64,000 nt of DNA from Lepidonotus clava (GCA_936440205.1 OW387146.1:47296426-47360425), one strand, 5' to 3'; numbered from the stretch's first letter, positions 46,831 to 60,179 are shown. A program made the numbers and translations. The notes: a model not told the origin generated them from the sequence alone.

Positions 46831-49249
46831 GTTTGTGAATAGTCATCTCAAAGTTACACAAAACTGTTCAGGGCGCCACCTGGATGATGAATTATAAACT
46901 AAAAAGAATATATATATATTTCTTCTGATTCAGATTTCTTAGAAGCATCTTAGTATTAAGTACATACTTTTTATCATGATTTTCCATGATTTGATAAATC
47001 TTGAATCAGGTAATCAAGCATTATGTGGTAAAATGGTTAACGTTAGTTCTTTAGTGTTCAATATCTGCTTTCATATGAATATAAGATACGTCACAAGTTT
47101 CAAAAGTAAAGCATTGGTAGTTTTTCTCCATATCATTTTTCTTGATTTTCCCATTAAATGCAATGGTTAAGCCTAAATTTTTCAATAATAATAATAATGC
47201 TATCACAAACAGTGAATATTGAATTTTCTATTTTGATATATACTTCTAAAGCCATGAGAGAAGCCAAGGAAAGATATCAAAGATATATTATTGGTCATTC
47301 CAAATCATATTGAACAGTCGCATGTACCTTTTATAAGGATAGTCAGATGCCACTTCAGGAAAGCTTCAGTACAATCCTTCATTTCACTCTAATTCGTACA
47401 TGCTTTACATAATTTAAAATCTCATACTTTTTTCTATCTATCTATGTTTATAGAGTTACTATAGAATTAGTAATGACGAATTTATCAATTTTTATTTTTA
47501 TTTTCTATTTTTTTTGACATCAAGATCTCTGTTAAAATTCAACTGACGTCAATGAGCTTGTTGTATTTATCACACAATGAGCCTCGAATCTTTAATTAAG
47601 GTCCTAGATGTTATTTTACTATCAAAAATCTCACAAAAAGGGAAACTTCCTGCAAACTTCTTGCAATATAATTTTCTACATATCATAAAAACATAACTAA
47701 GCCCCATAGATAATAAATGATCTACAGAGACAAGGAACATTAATTTTTACAGTTAGCCTGAAGCCGACGAAAGTAGTCTGCCCTTTGTTTTCTTTTTTTT
47801 TAAGACTGTTTATCATGATTGAAAATGGAGCAGACACCTGCCCAGGTATATAGTGTATGAATGAATGGTGGTTACTATGTAACCCTGAGGTAGGGAAACA
47901 AACACTATGTGACAAAACCTACACAGCTACTTCCAATCATACGTAATTTATACCACAATAAACACTTCCTACTTATTGTTAGACATATAAAAAAAACTTG
48001 AGACAACCTTCCCTCCATATACGTGTCAAAAGGATATCCTAAATTTTTCAAAGGTTTATATAATAAGTGAGATATTGATGTTCAAAAATTAATTTGAATG
48101 ATTTTACACATTCATGGCCACCCTACCCAGCCATTCTTTTAACAATCTTTATATAAGTTATTTCAATAGATTTGGTTATTCAATGATACCTTTTATTTAG
48201 TCATACTATAGGAGATAAATCATGTCAACTCCATTGAAAGGGTGTGGAGCTGGCCACACCCCAACCACTGACGTCTATCTTAAAATGTGCATACTAATGG
48301 GAAAATTATGAGAATTCTTGATGAGAGGAGCCGAGATTCTTTGATGATTAATTAGATGATTTGATAATAAAATGGATATAAAGAAACAATGTATATTCAT
48401 ATATATGAGAGTATAGAACATCATTCAACTTCGTTGGGATCAAAACCAAAGAAAATAAAATTATGAAAAAAGCTCTTTTTTAATTAGATGTGACAATCAT
48501 TATCTAAATGCAGTTATTACCTGATCACATTGGTAAGGACTTTATTTCATATAAATTGAATAAAATTAGCCTTTTTGTTCAAATAATTGAATTTTTGGAA
48601 GGCGAGCTCGAGTGGGAAGCTAAACACAACCTTATTTCTTAAATAACTTTTGAACCACTTATATGATTTGAATGCCTTTTTGACTAAAGACATCTGAAGA
48701 GTAAAGTTTATTAACACTTTTATTGTATTTAATAACTGGTGTTCCCCTGTTGTCCAATGTTGCCAGAAATGTAATCATTGGCCCCCATGTTTTAGACTGT
48801 TTCTATGTCTTTAAATTTACTGTATGGTTATTCTTACCTTTCATAAGTACAAAAATCACATTTGGCTTTCTGTTTATTTGCAAGAATATCAATGCTGAAA
48901 TGAAATTTATAATGTATTAGTGCATAATAAGAAATGTTATTTATACAAAAAGCTTGAGTAAGAGGATTGTATAAACATACTCTATAACATACTATGTAGC
49001 AAACTATGTAACAGTGTTCATAAAATAAAGTAGCTTTCGAAAAATATTTAATGGTTAAGTGTAACTTTTGGTCTACAATGTAATCACTTAATTGGCTTTC
49101 TGTGTGCACTTTTTATGCATTCCAGCAGAAGTGAATTGGACAGGAATAAATCCAATGATTGATTGTGCGCCATTAGGCCCTTGGACATGTCAAATGGCTT
49201 TCACACTCATGTGCTGGGGCGGTTAAGCTGAGAATTAACCATGGTGGTG
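46831..49249. other. Featureless AT-rich DNA, 2.4 kb
   Basis: I see no gene, repeat end or RNA gene. There is an (AT)n run near 46909 and several short A/T tracts. Confidence 0.5.
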
Positions 49250-50103
49250 TTAAGGGTTAATATACTTATCAACCCTTAACAACGCCAAAGTTAAGCAATT
49301 ATGGCATCTGGGGAATACACCTACAAGACACACTATCCAGTACAGTATCAAACTTCTTTTATTACACATAGACATAAATAGCAACAAGGCTCCAAGAAAG
49401 GGGCACAACTAAGAGGCGTCACAATCAGCCAAGTGTGTTGCCTACTTGAGTACAAATATATACCAAGTCCTTTTAGAATAAGTCCTAGGTGGTCCCCTCT
49501 TCAAGGGTTAGAGTCCACTGTTAGTGATGAGGTAATACTTGGGTAAGGAAGGAACCTGACTGTGGCTCCTCTGATTGCCCCCGAGCTCCTGGTTGATGTA
49601 ACCTCCTTGGAGGCTGGAGAGGTTCTCCCAGAGGCTCAGATCTGGAGCCCTTATATACTGTCTCTGGGAGGTGTATTTCATCATCCTATTGGTGTCTTGC
49701 ATCAGACAGAGTTGCGTAACAGAGTGGATTTCATCATACTGCAAAATGATGTTTGGGTCTTGCATCAGACACCTTCTTATGCAATAGATAATTTGTGTAC
49801 AACTCCTTGTGCTATAGTAAACAAAGCCTTATTTAGCTCAGAGCTGGCTTGTGCAATCCCTGTAGTGTATTGCGTCAGCCTTCGTTATATAACAGTCCTG
49901 TTGCATAAGACTTAATTTATGCACAACTGCTTGCCTCGTAGTAAACAGGGGGCTCATTAGGGAGGGTTGTATTGTGAGTAAGTCTGTTAGTGGGATAGGG
50001 TCGGAGTCGGTGGTGAGGTAGTAGGGCCAGCCTCACTACCTACACACTCACTAGGGTTGCCATGGGCTACCCCCCTGGCCTGGACCTACATCACTGACAC
50101 CTG
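49250..50103 (-). mobile_element. Possible LTR fossil on - strand
   Basis: The - strand has AATAAAAG near 49360 and, after a GT-rich tail, TTTGGCGTTGTTAAGGG that could be a primer site. The other limit may be TGTCAGTGATG at 50103. The interior has internal repeats of TCTTGCATCAGACA (about 49695 and 49758). No target duplication was found, so the assignment is weak. Confidence 0.35.
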
Positions 50104-50926
50104 TCGTTTGACATGATTATGTCCCCCCTTCCAATAGCTGGTAACCTTTAAACTCTCAGTGTTACAATGTTTATCTCGGGCTCAATTTGGTCCAATTTTA
50201 GTAGGGAATGGACCCACTAACTCAGAAATACAACTATCTAATCAAAGCAAATTGTAAGGAAAGAATATTTCACCCTAAAAATGAGGGCCGCAGTTATAGT
50301 ATTTTTAGTATGTTGTCAGTCAGAATGGTTTTCTCCCAGCAGCTGGTAATATTAAACACTCGGTCCTAAAATATCCGTCCTAGGCTCAATTTGGTCCACT
50401 TTTAGCGGGGAAAAGACTCAATGATACCTTACATGAATACATTTCAGGACAATAACTGGGTAATTTATTTAAAGCGATCCGTGACATAGGCGCAATGGAG
50501 CATGATATCCAAATGATCGCTTTGCCCCCTGTTCAAAATCCATGGGTAATGTTCTGACTGGTTCTGTCCCAACCTTTACAACCACAAATCCTTTGAAACA
50601 ACCTCACCCTCCCATGTCACTCTCCCAAACATTCAACATATGGGTTCATTCAATGTTCAGATTAAGTCATATTGTGACTTTTGGTTAAAGGATTCCATCA
50701 ATAATCTTCCTCTTCATGTTGCAAAATGTTCCAGTTTGTTGGAGTTTTGGCTCCTCTTAGAAAAACCAGAGTGAGGCTGGTGAACCAAAGCTGGTTGTAA
50801 GCCCCACTCTGATTGGCCCATGTCCTTGACATCATGATTGTCATGGGAACATCTAACAAACAGAACATCCTAGCGGGGTTATGAAATGGAATAAAAAAAG
50901 GCACAATATTTGAAATCAATTGTGGG
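50104..50926. other. Unassigned stretch with an imperfect direct repeat
   Basis: GCTCAATTTGGTCCA with its surroundings recurs at about 50180 and 50382, ~200 bp apart. Nothing coding is seen. Confidence 0.5.
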
Positions 50927-52170
50927 TGGGTGGGATATTATGAAATGGTAATAAAGAAATTTGAAAATATTATGTAAAGGTAATAAACAACATGTAGGGT
51001 GTGTGGGATATTATGAAATGGTAAAAGATAATTTTTTAAAAATTATGTAAATGTATTAAACAACATGTAGGGTGTACAGGATATTATGAAATAGTAAAAG
51101 AGAAGTTTGAAAAAATTACATAAAGGTAATAAACAACATGTAGGGTGTGTGGGATATTATGAAATGGTAAAAATAAATTGAAAAAAATTATGTAAAGGTA
51201 TTAATAAACATATAGGCTGTGTGGGATATTATGAAATAATATAAAGTCAAGAATGTAAAATCATATTCTGTTAATTAACACCATGCAGGGTCAACGGGAT
51301 AGTATGAAATGGTAAAAAAGAATTTTGGAAAAATTATCTAAAGTTATTAAACAACATGTAGGGTGTGAGGAATATTATGAAATGGTAAAAGATGAATTTT
51401 TAAAAATTATGTAAATGTATTAAACAACATGTAGGGTGTACAGGATATTATGAAATAGTAAAAGAAAAGTTTGGAAAAATTACATAAAGGTATTAAACAA
51501 CATGTAGGGTGTGTGGGATATTATGAAATGGTAAAAATGAATTGAAAAAAATTATGTAAAGGTATTAATAAACATATAGGGTGTGTGGGATATTATGAAA
51601 TAATATAAAGTCAAGAATGTAAAGTCATATTCTGTTAATTAACACCATGCAGGGTCAACGGGATATTAGAAATGGTAAAAGAGAAATTTGGAAAAGTAAT
51701 GTAAATGTATTAAAAAACATGTATGGTGTATGGGATATTATGAAATAATAAAAGAGAAATTGGAAAAAATGATATAAAGGTATTAAACTACATGTAGGCT
51801 GTGTGGGATATTATGAAATGGTATAAATAAAGTTGAAAAAAATTATGTAAAGGTATTAATAAACATGTAGGGTGTGTGAGATATTATGAAATGATATAAA
51901 GTCAAGAATGTCAAATCATGTTATGTTAATTAACACCATGTAGGGTCAACGGGATATTATGAAATGGTAAAAGAGAAATTTGGAAAAGTAATGTAAATGT
52001 ATTAAACAACATGTAGGGATATCATGAAATAATAAAAGAGAAATTGGAAAAAATGATATAAAGGTATTAAACATTGGGCTGTGTGGGATATTATGAAATG
52101 GTGTAATTAAATTTGAAAAAAAATTATGTAAAGGTATTAATCAACATGTAGGGTGTGCGAGATATGAAAT
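50927..52170 (+). repeat. Minisatellite, ~71 bp unit with higher-order structure
   Basis: Around 17 units carry GGATATTATGAAATGGTAAAA, a variable A-rich part, and TAAACAACATGTAGGGTGTG. A variant unit (GTCAAGAATGTAAAATCATA ... CACCATGCAGGGTCAACGGG) occurs at ~51246, 51610 and 51900. Blocks of ~360 bp (five units) have been duplicated together. It ends abruptly at the decayed Harbinger transposase. Confidence 0.92.
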
Positions 52171-52209
52171 AGAAGAACATTAATTTTCAGAAATTATGCC
52201 AGTCTGGTT

Positions 52210-52560
52210 CTGGGTCCGTCTGCATGGAACCCCTTCAGGCCTCTTGGTTGGTCAAGGCATGTTGTGTCTTACACAATCAGTGCATTGACTGGGGTTTGCG
52301 CAGAATGAGAGCAGAGACCCAACACAAGAGATGAAAATAAGAGTGGAAGCGCGGATGCGTTACCTGAGGAACAACCGACACATCCAACCTGAACAAATCC
52401 CCGAAACCACAATCTGTCGCATGAGGACTATGGTATTAACCACTCCGGGATCATTCACGGACAGGAATACATCCACAGGAAACACGGCGGCCTGAGACCA
52501 CAAGTGCCATGTCATGGTAGGAGATGTGGTTGTGGACGTGGTGGTGTGAATGCACCTTAA
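52210..52560 (+). pseudogene. Harbinger transposase C-terminal remnant
   Basis: EPLQASWLVKACCVLHNQC (to IDWG) matches HPLQASWVVKACCVLHNRC of the intact copy. A neighbouring frame continues as MKIRVEARMRYLRNNRHIQ and a third as GLRPQVPCHGRRCGCGRGG, the counterpart of the Gly-Arg tail. Two frameshifts at least are needed to explain it. The catalytic exons are absent. Confidence 0.85.
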
Positions 52561-53184
52561 ATTTCTGTCAAGAACTTATTTATGTCGCAAAGAGAAAAAG
52601 TTATACACTTTATATATACACTAGACTTTCAGATTTGACATGTATTTCTTTCATGCAAACAGATAGATCGAGCATTTTTTTTTTTTGAATAAATATTCAT
52701 AGAAAAAACGGCAATTTCCAAACCAAAGTGACAAGTATCTCTAACTGTTTATCCCTCGTCATTGGATTTATTTCAGTGATCGAAATATTTCTTATGATTC
52801 AATGTAGTACCTCTCTTCACCTATCCACATTAGTCATACAACCAAGAAGTGCTTACTTTAGTTTTGTGGGAGTACCAAAAAAGTGGGAGTACCAACAAAA
52901 TAAGTTGTAGCATTTCGTCCACGTAAAGTATAGATATCGACGATACATCTTTTTACCTATCGGGGGATTCAATCATCTCAGAATTGTTTGTATTTCTTAT
53001 AGAAAGAATTTTCTACTTTAAAGGCTTCTACAATATTACATACCTTCTTTTTGGTCAATGCAGGATGTGCGAAATAGTTTTATGCAAAATATATGTCCTC
53101 TTTTACAGAATACCAAACATTCGTCACAACCAGTTATCACATGTATATTGAGGTTTACAAATAAAAATCTAAGTCATGAATGTA

Positions 53185-56100
53185 TTAACACTGATCCTGG
53201 GTTTCCTGAGTTTCTTGTGTTTCTAACGTGTGGGCCAGCGATTCCTCATCTTCGGCAGGGACATTATGTGATGTAACCAAGGATTTAATCACATCCCTCA
53301 GCACAAAACCAACAGTATGTGTTGTTCCGTCAGTTTCAGTCTCCACTACTTTATAGCCAGAAACATCCACACGTGCGGTCCTCTGTTGGGGTGGGGAGGT
53401 GAACTTAGAACTGAGTAAGGAGGGTGAGCTTGAACGTGGCCAAGCCATTTCTCCTTGTTGTTTATCAATAGGTTGAGTCTCTTGTGATGAAGACATGTCA
53501 AAAAGGCGTCCATAGTGGGCTACGTTACGCGACACTTTGAAAAAAAACTCATGGCTTGTGTCATTGGCAGAGGATTCTATTTCACTAAGGCCAGCGGATA
53601 TACTAGATCCTTGTGGTAGGTTATCACTTCCTTTGCGCTGGGAATCTGTCAGATCAATCTGCTGTCTGGTAGGCCTTGTAGGGGTAGAAGTGCTAGGCTC
53701 TGTATGGAACGTCGGCCTTGTAAAGGCTCCTTGATAGTGGACAGGGACTCCTCCCTTTTACGCGTAGAATGTTTTATAGTAGTAACATCGGACTTTAAAG
53801 TGACCAAATCTGTTTTCACTCGTATCATTTCACACTTCAGAAAATTGCAAGCTGCTTTTACACTGGATAGAGAGGCCTCAGAAGATTCAGTGTCATTCTT
53901 TATAATGACCATGTCCAATGCAATGTTTGTTACTACTTGACTGGTCGCATTTGTTACTTCTTTAACCCCCTCCACTGTGACTTGCATACCAGTCTGTCGT
54001 CTCTTCAGAAGATATGTGTCCTCACGAGGCCTTGATAGGCTTAAGATCTATTTCTTGTGTTTGTGCAGAGGTGTTAAGATTTTTGATCTCTAACCGCAGT
54101 TCTGAAAAGCTATCACTCAAAGCTGATACTTGGTTTAGATGATCGGCTGGAGGCTGCTGAACTTGTGTGGCAGGTGAAGGAATACACTTGTGGACGTCTT
54201 CCCTGATTTTCACAACTATTTGGTTTACTTGGTCGATTTTTTTTTATCCATCCATTTTGGTCATGAAGTTCTCGAATGCCATATCTACACACTCTTTGAC
54301 ACATATGTCAAGGTATTCGCCAGTTTTTGCAAGATTGGCTGAAATGACTTCTTGTGCACTGCTGGGGGTGCGTTCAGTGTTGTTAGATTCCGGCGCCTTC
54401 GTTTCCTCAGTAACCTTCTTAGGAGGATTACTTTGTGTCGTGACCTCCTGCTGTTTCATATGTATTTCAGCTGTCTCAGTCGTCGGCCTGACATGTTTCA
54501 CTACTTCAAACTGTAGCTGTGATCCGTCAGACAGATCGGGCAGAGTCAGACTAGACTAGACTGGAGATTCAGCGAGTAGTTGTCGGCGTCCACCTCCTCA
54601 ATGTAAGGCTGCGTGGGGACTGTACCTTCCTCTGTAATAATTATAAAATAATAGCATTTAGATCACAGAATGATTATATTTCATTTCATAGAAAGAAAAC
54701 ATTAACAATGTATATCTAATGTTCTTTTCATTATTGTTGACACGTAAATATCATATGTTAAAGCTTTTACCAAAATAAAACGTCTTTTCCTGAGCAGCAA
54801 ACGATAAATCTTATGTTCGTGTTCCTTTCATTTTTAAAGATTTATAGAATTTATTTACTGAGGTCAGAGTCTTGGTCGCTGGGAGGCTCATAATGAAGTT
54901 CCTTTCATGCCATGGAATCCTCTTTGCTGAACAATGACTGCAACGATTCTATTATGCTGTCTTCCTTGGCAGCCATTTGACTATGTGTGCTTAAACGCTC
55001 GGAAGATCGTCTTGCTGGAACATTGTTGTACTGCTCGCTACCTGTGATACCAGCATCCCCAGGAGTTGAAGTAATGCCTGTGGTGAAAAGATAGGTCTGT
55101 ATTAATTCCTAAGTCAAAGTATATTATGCTTTAAAGATTAACAAATTATTTATTTCTTAATATAATAAAAAAATCACATACCAAAACACGCTTCAAAAAT
55201 GGCTTCAGTAAATGTTCAATCAATGAGATTACGTTAGAAAGTTATAATACTTATATATATTGAAGATTAATGCACCATTCTATATTACAGAATTCTGAAT
55301 AATTTTGATAAGTCATGTCTTTAATCCATATAACCAGTTGGTGTTTATGTTTCGCTGACTTGGAATAAATCTTTGACTAACTCACTTGACGGTACAGTGT
55401 CATCAGAATCACTTTCGTAAGCTGTATATTTGAAGGCCACCTTCTTCTTCTTCATCCGGACGGGACGTGCGGGCACCCGAGTAGCAGCCTTCGGCACTTC
55501 TTCTGCATCAGGTTCGACTGGTTTCAGTTTGGTTAAGGCCTTTATGTCTATGTATTAGATGATTGAAGAATTAAAGTTATTTGATATTATTACATGATAG
55601 AAAGAAACAATTATTCTTTTGTTTCGAAGCCCTTCACGTTCATTACACGTTGTTTCATAGGTAGTTGTTTCATGGTGCATTAAGTACAGGATATTGAGTT
55701 AAGATATATTACCAATGTCATTATTATTTCAGTTTAAGATATTACCATCTTAACATATTTATTATGTTATATAGGAACATTTTCACATCACCTCTCTACC
55801 TGTATATATTAATATAATAAAAGTTTACTTGCCTTTTAGTGTTCTCGAGGTGGAGGCCTTGTACTCTTTCGTCATTTTGCGTTGTTCCTCCTCCTGAGCT
55901 GCCATCGATGCAACAGCTTTCCCCTCATCTACGTCAGAATACTGTACCTCCTCAACGTCCAAGGAGGTTTTGATTGCATTGGGAAGTACTGCAAGAGACA
56001 TTTTACTAATATGAAATATCCTTGTGATATAAATGTAAACTAAATGATCGTACCTTACTAAAAGTAATTGTGACTTTTTTCCCCCCTTTTTTTACTACAC

Positions 56101-58150
56101 AGGATACATTCAGAGGTTTCATACTTCAAGTAACCAATGATGACTTATCTTGAACATTGCATATATATAGTTAAGTACGGCATTCAATTGCCAGTATTTT
56201 TTTATTATTTTGGTATAAGTTAAATCATATATGATATATACTTATGTCCTCCACATTCCACTCCCCAATACTGAAGGCAACGTATCTCCATCTCTGTGAA
56301 CTTTTCCTTCTGAGGAATTGGTGGGGTACCCGTTCCACCATATTTTAGCTCCAGCTTCCTTTTCTGTATGAATTAAGGGATACAAGTTATATTTGGAAAC
56401 GTGCTATGAAAAAATTCACGTTAAATAACTATGAAATATTTTTTTAAAAATTTAAATTGTTGACAATATACACAATACATAGACATTCAAGTTTGTGTGT
56501 ACTTTCTGAATAACGATACAACGTTCGATATGGCAACTTTGTTTTGTAATGATATAGTAGGTTCAAATTCTAAGTTTACTTCAATAAACCATTGTTTATG
56601 TCATTTGCCAGAGTTGTTTTTTGTCGAACCTAGGGATTAGATAACTTGTATTTATTTTTAATTATTCTATAAGTTTCTTTTATATTACTTACCTTCTGTA
56701 GTGCCTAACTTTTATGGTCGTGGATCTTTTTGTAAATGTACTTCTTTCGCTGATGGTAGCCGGTGTGGGCGTTGATATTCCTCTTTATTAGGCAGTAGAT
56801 GTCGTGCGTCCTTTTCAGTCATTGTTCCTTGCTCACCTCACCCTCTTTCCATTTGCCCATTATCACATCTCTGTGAATAAAATGTTTTTGCACACTTATA
56901 GATTTTTGCTTTAAATCTCACTGAATACGTAGAGATATTATTTCTCTGGTCAAAAGTAATTAAATATAGTCTTTCTGTTACATGCTTCAGCTATCAAGGT
57001 ATTCAGTTAATCTTTCGTCTATTTATTTTAGGCTAAAATTGCGTGAACACGCTTTGTATCTTACAGTGGCTTTGGTAGATTGAGTTTTAATTTAATCTTG
57101 CCTTTTTATTTTGCATTTTAAGGTAGGGTCTATTTAGTTCACTAGTATAAATTTTGGGGTTTCTAATTCTTTCATAATGAAGGTATATTACAGTTTCTTT
57201 AGTTAGCTAATAATGATAACTCTTTTGGGGTTTTCTGCTAGAAATGAACATGTAAACTTACTTGTCTTTACTCATAGTGTCATACATAATCTTAAGTTCC
57301 TCTGGCCTGTAGAGCCATTTAGGGATCGGACCTTCGTTGTCTGTGCAGGATGAACACCACCCAATGTCTCTCATACAATGCTTGCTTTCTTGGATGGGAG
57401 TGGATGTGGAGGGTGTGGAGGGCTGCTTAGGGGGATCAACTGGAGCGGTTGATGTCGAGGGCTGCTGTTCGTCAACCTTCTTTTTGGAGACTTTTTTCTT
57501 TTGTTTAGGGTTGGGAGTTCCTTTACCGGGCGGACACCAGGCACTTTGAAACTCTTTTGGGGTACAGTTTGTTTCACAGACTCCTCTGGCTGCTCCGTAA
57601 TGTTTATCACAGTAGGGGCCTTGCCAAGAGAGAGTTTTCCTTTCTTAGGAAGGGGCTTTGTTGTAGGTCCTCATCATCATCAAAAGTGGGAAGGTTTTTC
57701 CTTTTTTTCGCACCTTCGGACGACGTCCCGGCAACACTATCAGACTTAGATGTGCCAGACTGTAATGTTTTCTTCTGTTTTGTAGGATCAACGACAGAGG
57801 AGCTAGGAGGAGGGCTGTCCTCAGACTGTAATGTTTTCTTCATTTTCGTAGGTTCCACGACAGAGGAGCTAGGAAGAGGGCTGTCCTCAATTTTTATAAC
57901 ATCCACGTCTTGATCCTTAACTGTGCCGGCCTGCTGCTGGGATGTCTTCCTCTGCTGCTTGTAGCGGGCTTTCATCAATCGCAAGTTCTTTGCTGCCTTT
58001 CTCATCTTCTCTTTTCTGGCCGCTTCCAGCATTTTGTTGAGCTCCTGTTTGTCCTGCTCACTGACCTCTTCGAGCAATAAATCCTCCATGCTCTCGATTT
58101 GTTCGTCCAACATACCCAAGTCGTCATTGTGGTCAAAGTCTATTCTACAA
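53185..58150 (-). pseudogene. Decayed Harbinger partner gene, homolog of the 1.7-5.8 kb gene
   Basis: Exon-sized segments on the - strand parallel the intact gene in order. Exon 1 (about 58150-57262) has VDVIKIEDSPLPSSS and DIGWCSSCTDNEGP, plus a 21-22 residue tandem repeat. Exon 2 (56870-56693) has RKKYIYKKIHDHKS. Exon 3 (56363-56250) has KRKLELKYGG and IRCLQYWGVE. Two further acidic/basic exons lie near 55985-55835 and 55550-55385 (ARPVRMKKKKVAFKYTAYES), with another at ~55080-54880. The long coiled-coil end is near 54640-53185 (VDADNYSLNLQ; VKTDLVTLKSDVTTIK). Breaks: a frameshift near 57610, stops TGA and TAG in exon 2, an ATAAGT in place of the donor after exon 3, and stops or frameshifts in the last exon. 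Confidence 0.8.
57770..57890 (-). repeat. In-frame ~66 bp tandem repeat in the partner gene
   Basis: EDSPLPSSSVVEPTKMKKTL is followed by EDSPPPSSSVVDPTKQKKTL. The duplicated block contains the EDSPLP part of the conserved motif. Confidence 0.88.
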
Positions 58151-58437
58151 GTAACGATTGAAAACAACATTCAGTATTTTTGACGAAATTAGACGATCAA
58201 ATTTCGGTAAATACGACGAGATTTCAAGTTCTAAACATCATATTTGGATTCTCTAGTACACTACGTGTCATTTTGACCGATAATTACCTTGCGAAATGCA
58301 GTGCAGGAGGAAAGATGAGGAAGAAAACAAAGAGAATAATCCGCTTGATGTTCGCCATAAGATGTCAACATGTCCGACTCGCTGGTCCTCAGATACATAG
58401 ACGTTAGACTATAGGTAACGTGGAGGAACAGCGGAGA

Positions 58438-58612
58438 AACACTATGGTGTAGTCATAACCTCATCTAAATGGGATATCGCTGTGACATCCCACTGTGGTG
58501 TAGTCATAACCTGACCTAAATGGGATGTTGCTGTGACATCACATGATGGTGTAGTCATTACCTCACCTAAACAGGATGTCACCGTGACATCCCACTATGG
58601 TGAATTCCAGAC
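58438..58612. repeat. Three-unit ~60 bp tandem repeat
   Basis: The unit CACTATGGTGTAGTCATAAC ... GGGATRTCGCTGTGACATCC occurs three times (about 58440, 58495 and 58550) at ~10% divergence. It lies just outside the 5' end of the decayed partner gene, where the missing end of the element might be. Confidence 0.88.
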
Positions 58613-59574
58613 CACACATACAGAAGACGTCATAGCTACGTAATTTCTATGTGAGTCACAAATCTCACCAAAATTTTACGTGACTATGACGTAACATTTA
58701 TGGGAGGTCATGACAGACCCAAAAGTGACCATCTTCTTTGCTGGGCAGTGGTTGACGACAGTTTCCTGTGATATTGGTACTATTAACATACTTATATGCT
58801 GGTAACCAACGAAAACAGAAAATTACAGCCGGCGACTTTTATGCGGGACACGAATGACCTATCTCGATGACGTACTTTCCATGAGATTTTCGTGGCACAT
58901 TTCCCATTACATTTCTGTTACGTGAAGTGCACTACGATATAGAAAGTCTACAATATAAATGGCTCAAGATACACTTTCTGGACAAACTTTTTATTTTGTT
59001 TTGTAGAATGTAACATGTTTCGTGAATGATTTTGTGCGTTTTGTGAAAACTTTCTGGACAGCCCTCCTGGTGCCCTCGCAGGGCCCTCGCAGAGCCACAT
59101 ATCTGTCCCTTCTACTCTCGTTGGGTCAAGGCACTGGTAGAGCAGCAGCGGTGATGGGCCTTGACTTGAGAAGAGCGCCACCCCCCTCCTGACCCCTCCC
59201 CCCCCCACTTCCTAGTCAGGGCGTAGATGAACCACATGGGTCGTCATCTAAAACAGGGTGGGGGGGAGGGGAGGGCGGGGGGTTAGAATACACCTACTGT
59301 ACCACTTATCATGGCATCAGCTTGTAATCTTCCCTATGAATCAGCCACAGATCTAGACCACCCTAGAGCCCTGACCACTTGTCCCTGTGATGATAATGAC
59401 CCATGTTAATTGTGAATGTATTACCAACCACAGCAATGGAGGGGTTGGGGAGCCAAAGAATGACCAGCCTATAAAGTTATACAGCAGACTGCAGCGCACC
59501 CACAATTAACGGGAGAAGAAGGCAAATCTTTGGGCCCACAAATACAAGGAACTCACGGGTGACACCCCTCCTTT
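58613..59574. other. Unassigned stretch with G/C-rich runs
   Basis: Includes C and G runs at 59190-59285. No gene is recognised. 58630-58700 carries loose TACGTAA/TTACGT inverted words. Confidence 0.4.
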
Positions 59575-59645
59575 AAGCTATGAACCTAGTTATGACGTCA
59601 CTTGCGTCATGCACTTCCATTTGACTATGTATGAGAACTAGCGAA
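59575..59645. repeat. Dispersed repeat copy, AGCTATGAACCTAG tail
   Basis: It matches the 35.7 and 60.3 kb copies: AAGCTATGAACCTAGTTATGA and TTGCGTCA. Confidence 0.6.
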
Positions 59646-59804
59646 TAAACAATAAAAAAAGCTGTTCGCCAACAAGAAGCAGGTGGGTGCTATCACTCTG
59701 TGCATGAACTCTCTGATAGAGCCCTTCAAAGGAGTGAGGTTATACATGGTAACTCAATGCATAGTGTTGTTTAGGGAATATTCAAAGAAGAAAAAAGGGA
59801 AATG

Positions 59805-59895
59805 TTGGATGTGGATGGATTCGAACCTGCACGACCCTGTGTTACAAGGGTCATCACTGTGGTGCAATACTTTAGTAATAGACCTCTGCCACCAG
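59805..59895 (-). repeat. tRNA-Thr-like SINE fragment
   Basis: The - strand contains CTTGTAA (a Thr-TGT-type anticodon loop), then GGGTCGTGCAGGTTCGAATCC as T-arm and B-box. The anticodon and acceptor stems do not pair well, so this is a tRNA-derived repeat rather than a gene. Confidence 0.6.
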
Positions 59896-60179
59896 AATAT
59901 GCCTGTAACATCAATTCATGATAGTAGCGAATGGTGGGGACACTGTTAATATGTCATTTTGGTTTGAATTTACCTTTCCAATTCATTAGAAACCCATAAA
60001 AGAATGGTGGGGACCTGTTTTGGTTATAATCTAAACTTGTTTGACCTCAAATTAGAAGGTTGAAAGTTTGGAATGATCTCATATTCAAAGATGTGTACCT
60101 ATTCAACACTCATGTCAAATACATTGTTTCTCCTATATTAATGGGGCGCATCATCTGATTGGTTAATGGAGTCAAGTGA

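Larger units (their letters stand above)
52195..58420. mobile_element. Decayed second Harbinger element, convergent gene pair
   Basis: It contains a transposase tail on + (52210-52560) and the partner gene on - (about 58150-53185), the same tail-to-tail order as the 9 kb element. The left side is cut off at the minisatellite and loses most of the transposase. No terminal inverted repeat is seen at either end. Protein similarity to the first element is partial (rough impression 40% in the conserved blocks), so it is a separate subfamily. Confidence 0.8.

Noticed and set aside
50927-52170. CRISPR-like array
   Set aside because: The repeats run on without unique spacers, units vary, and the genome is eukaryotic. 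It is a minisatellite.
57337-57913. + strand frames of 70-118 codons
   Set aside because: They are shadows of the decayed partner gene exon 1 on the - strand.
59805-59895. tRNA-Thr gene
   Set aside because: The T-arm is good, but the anticodon and acceptor stems fail to pair.
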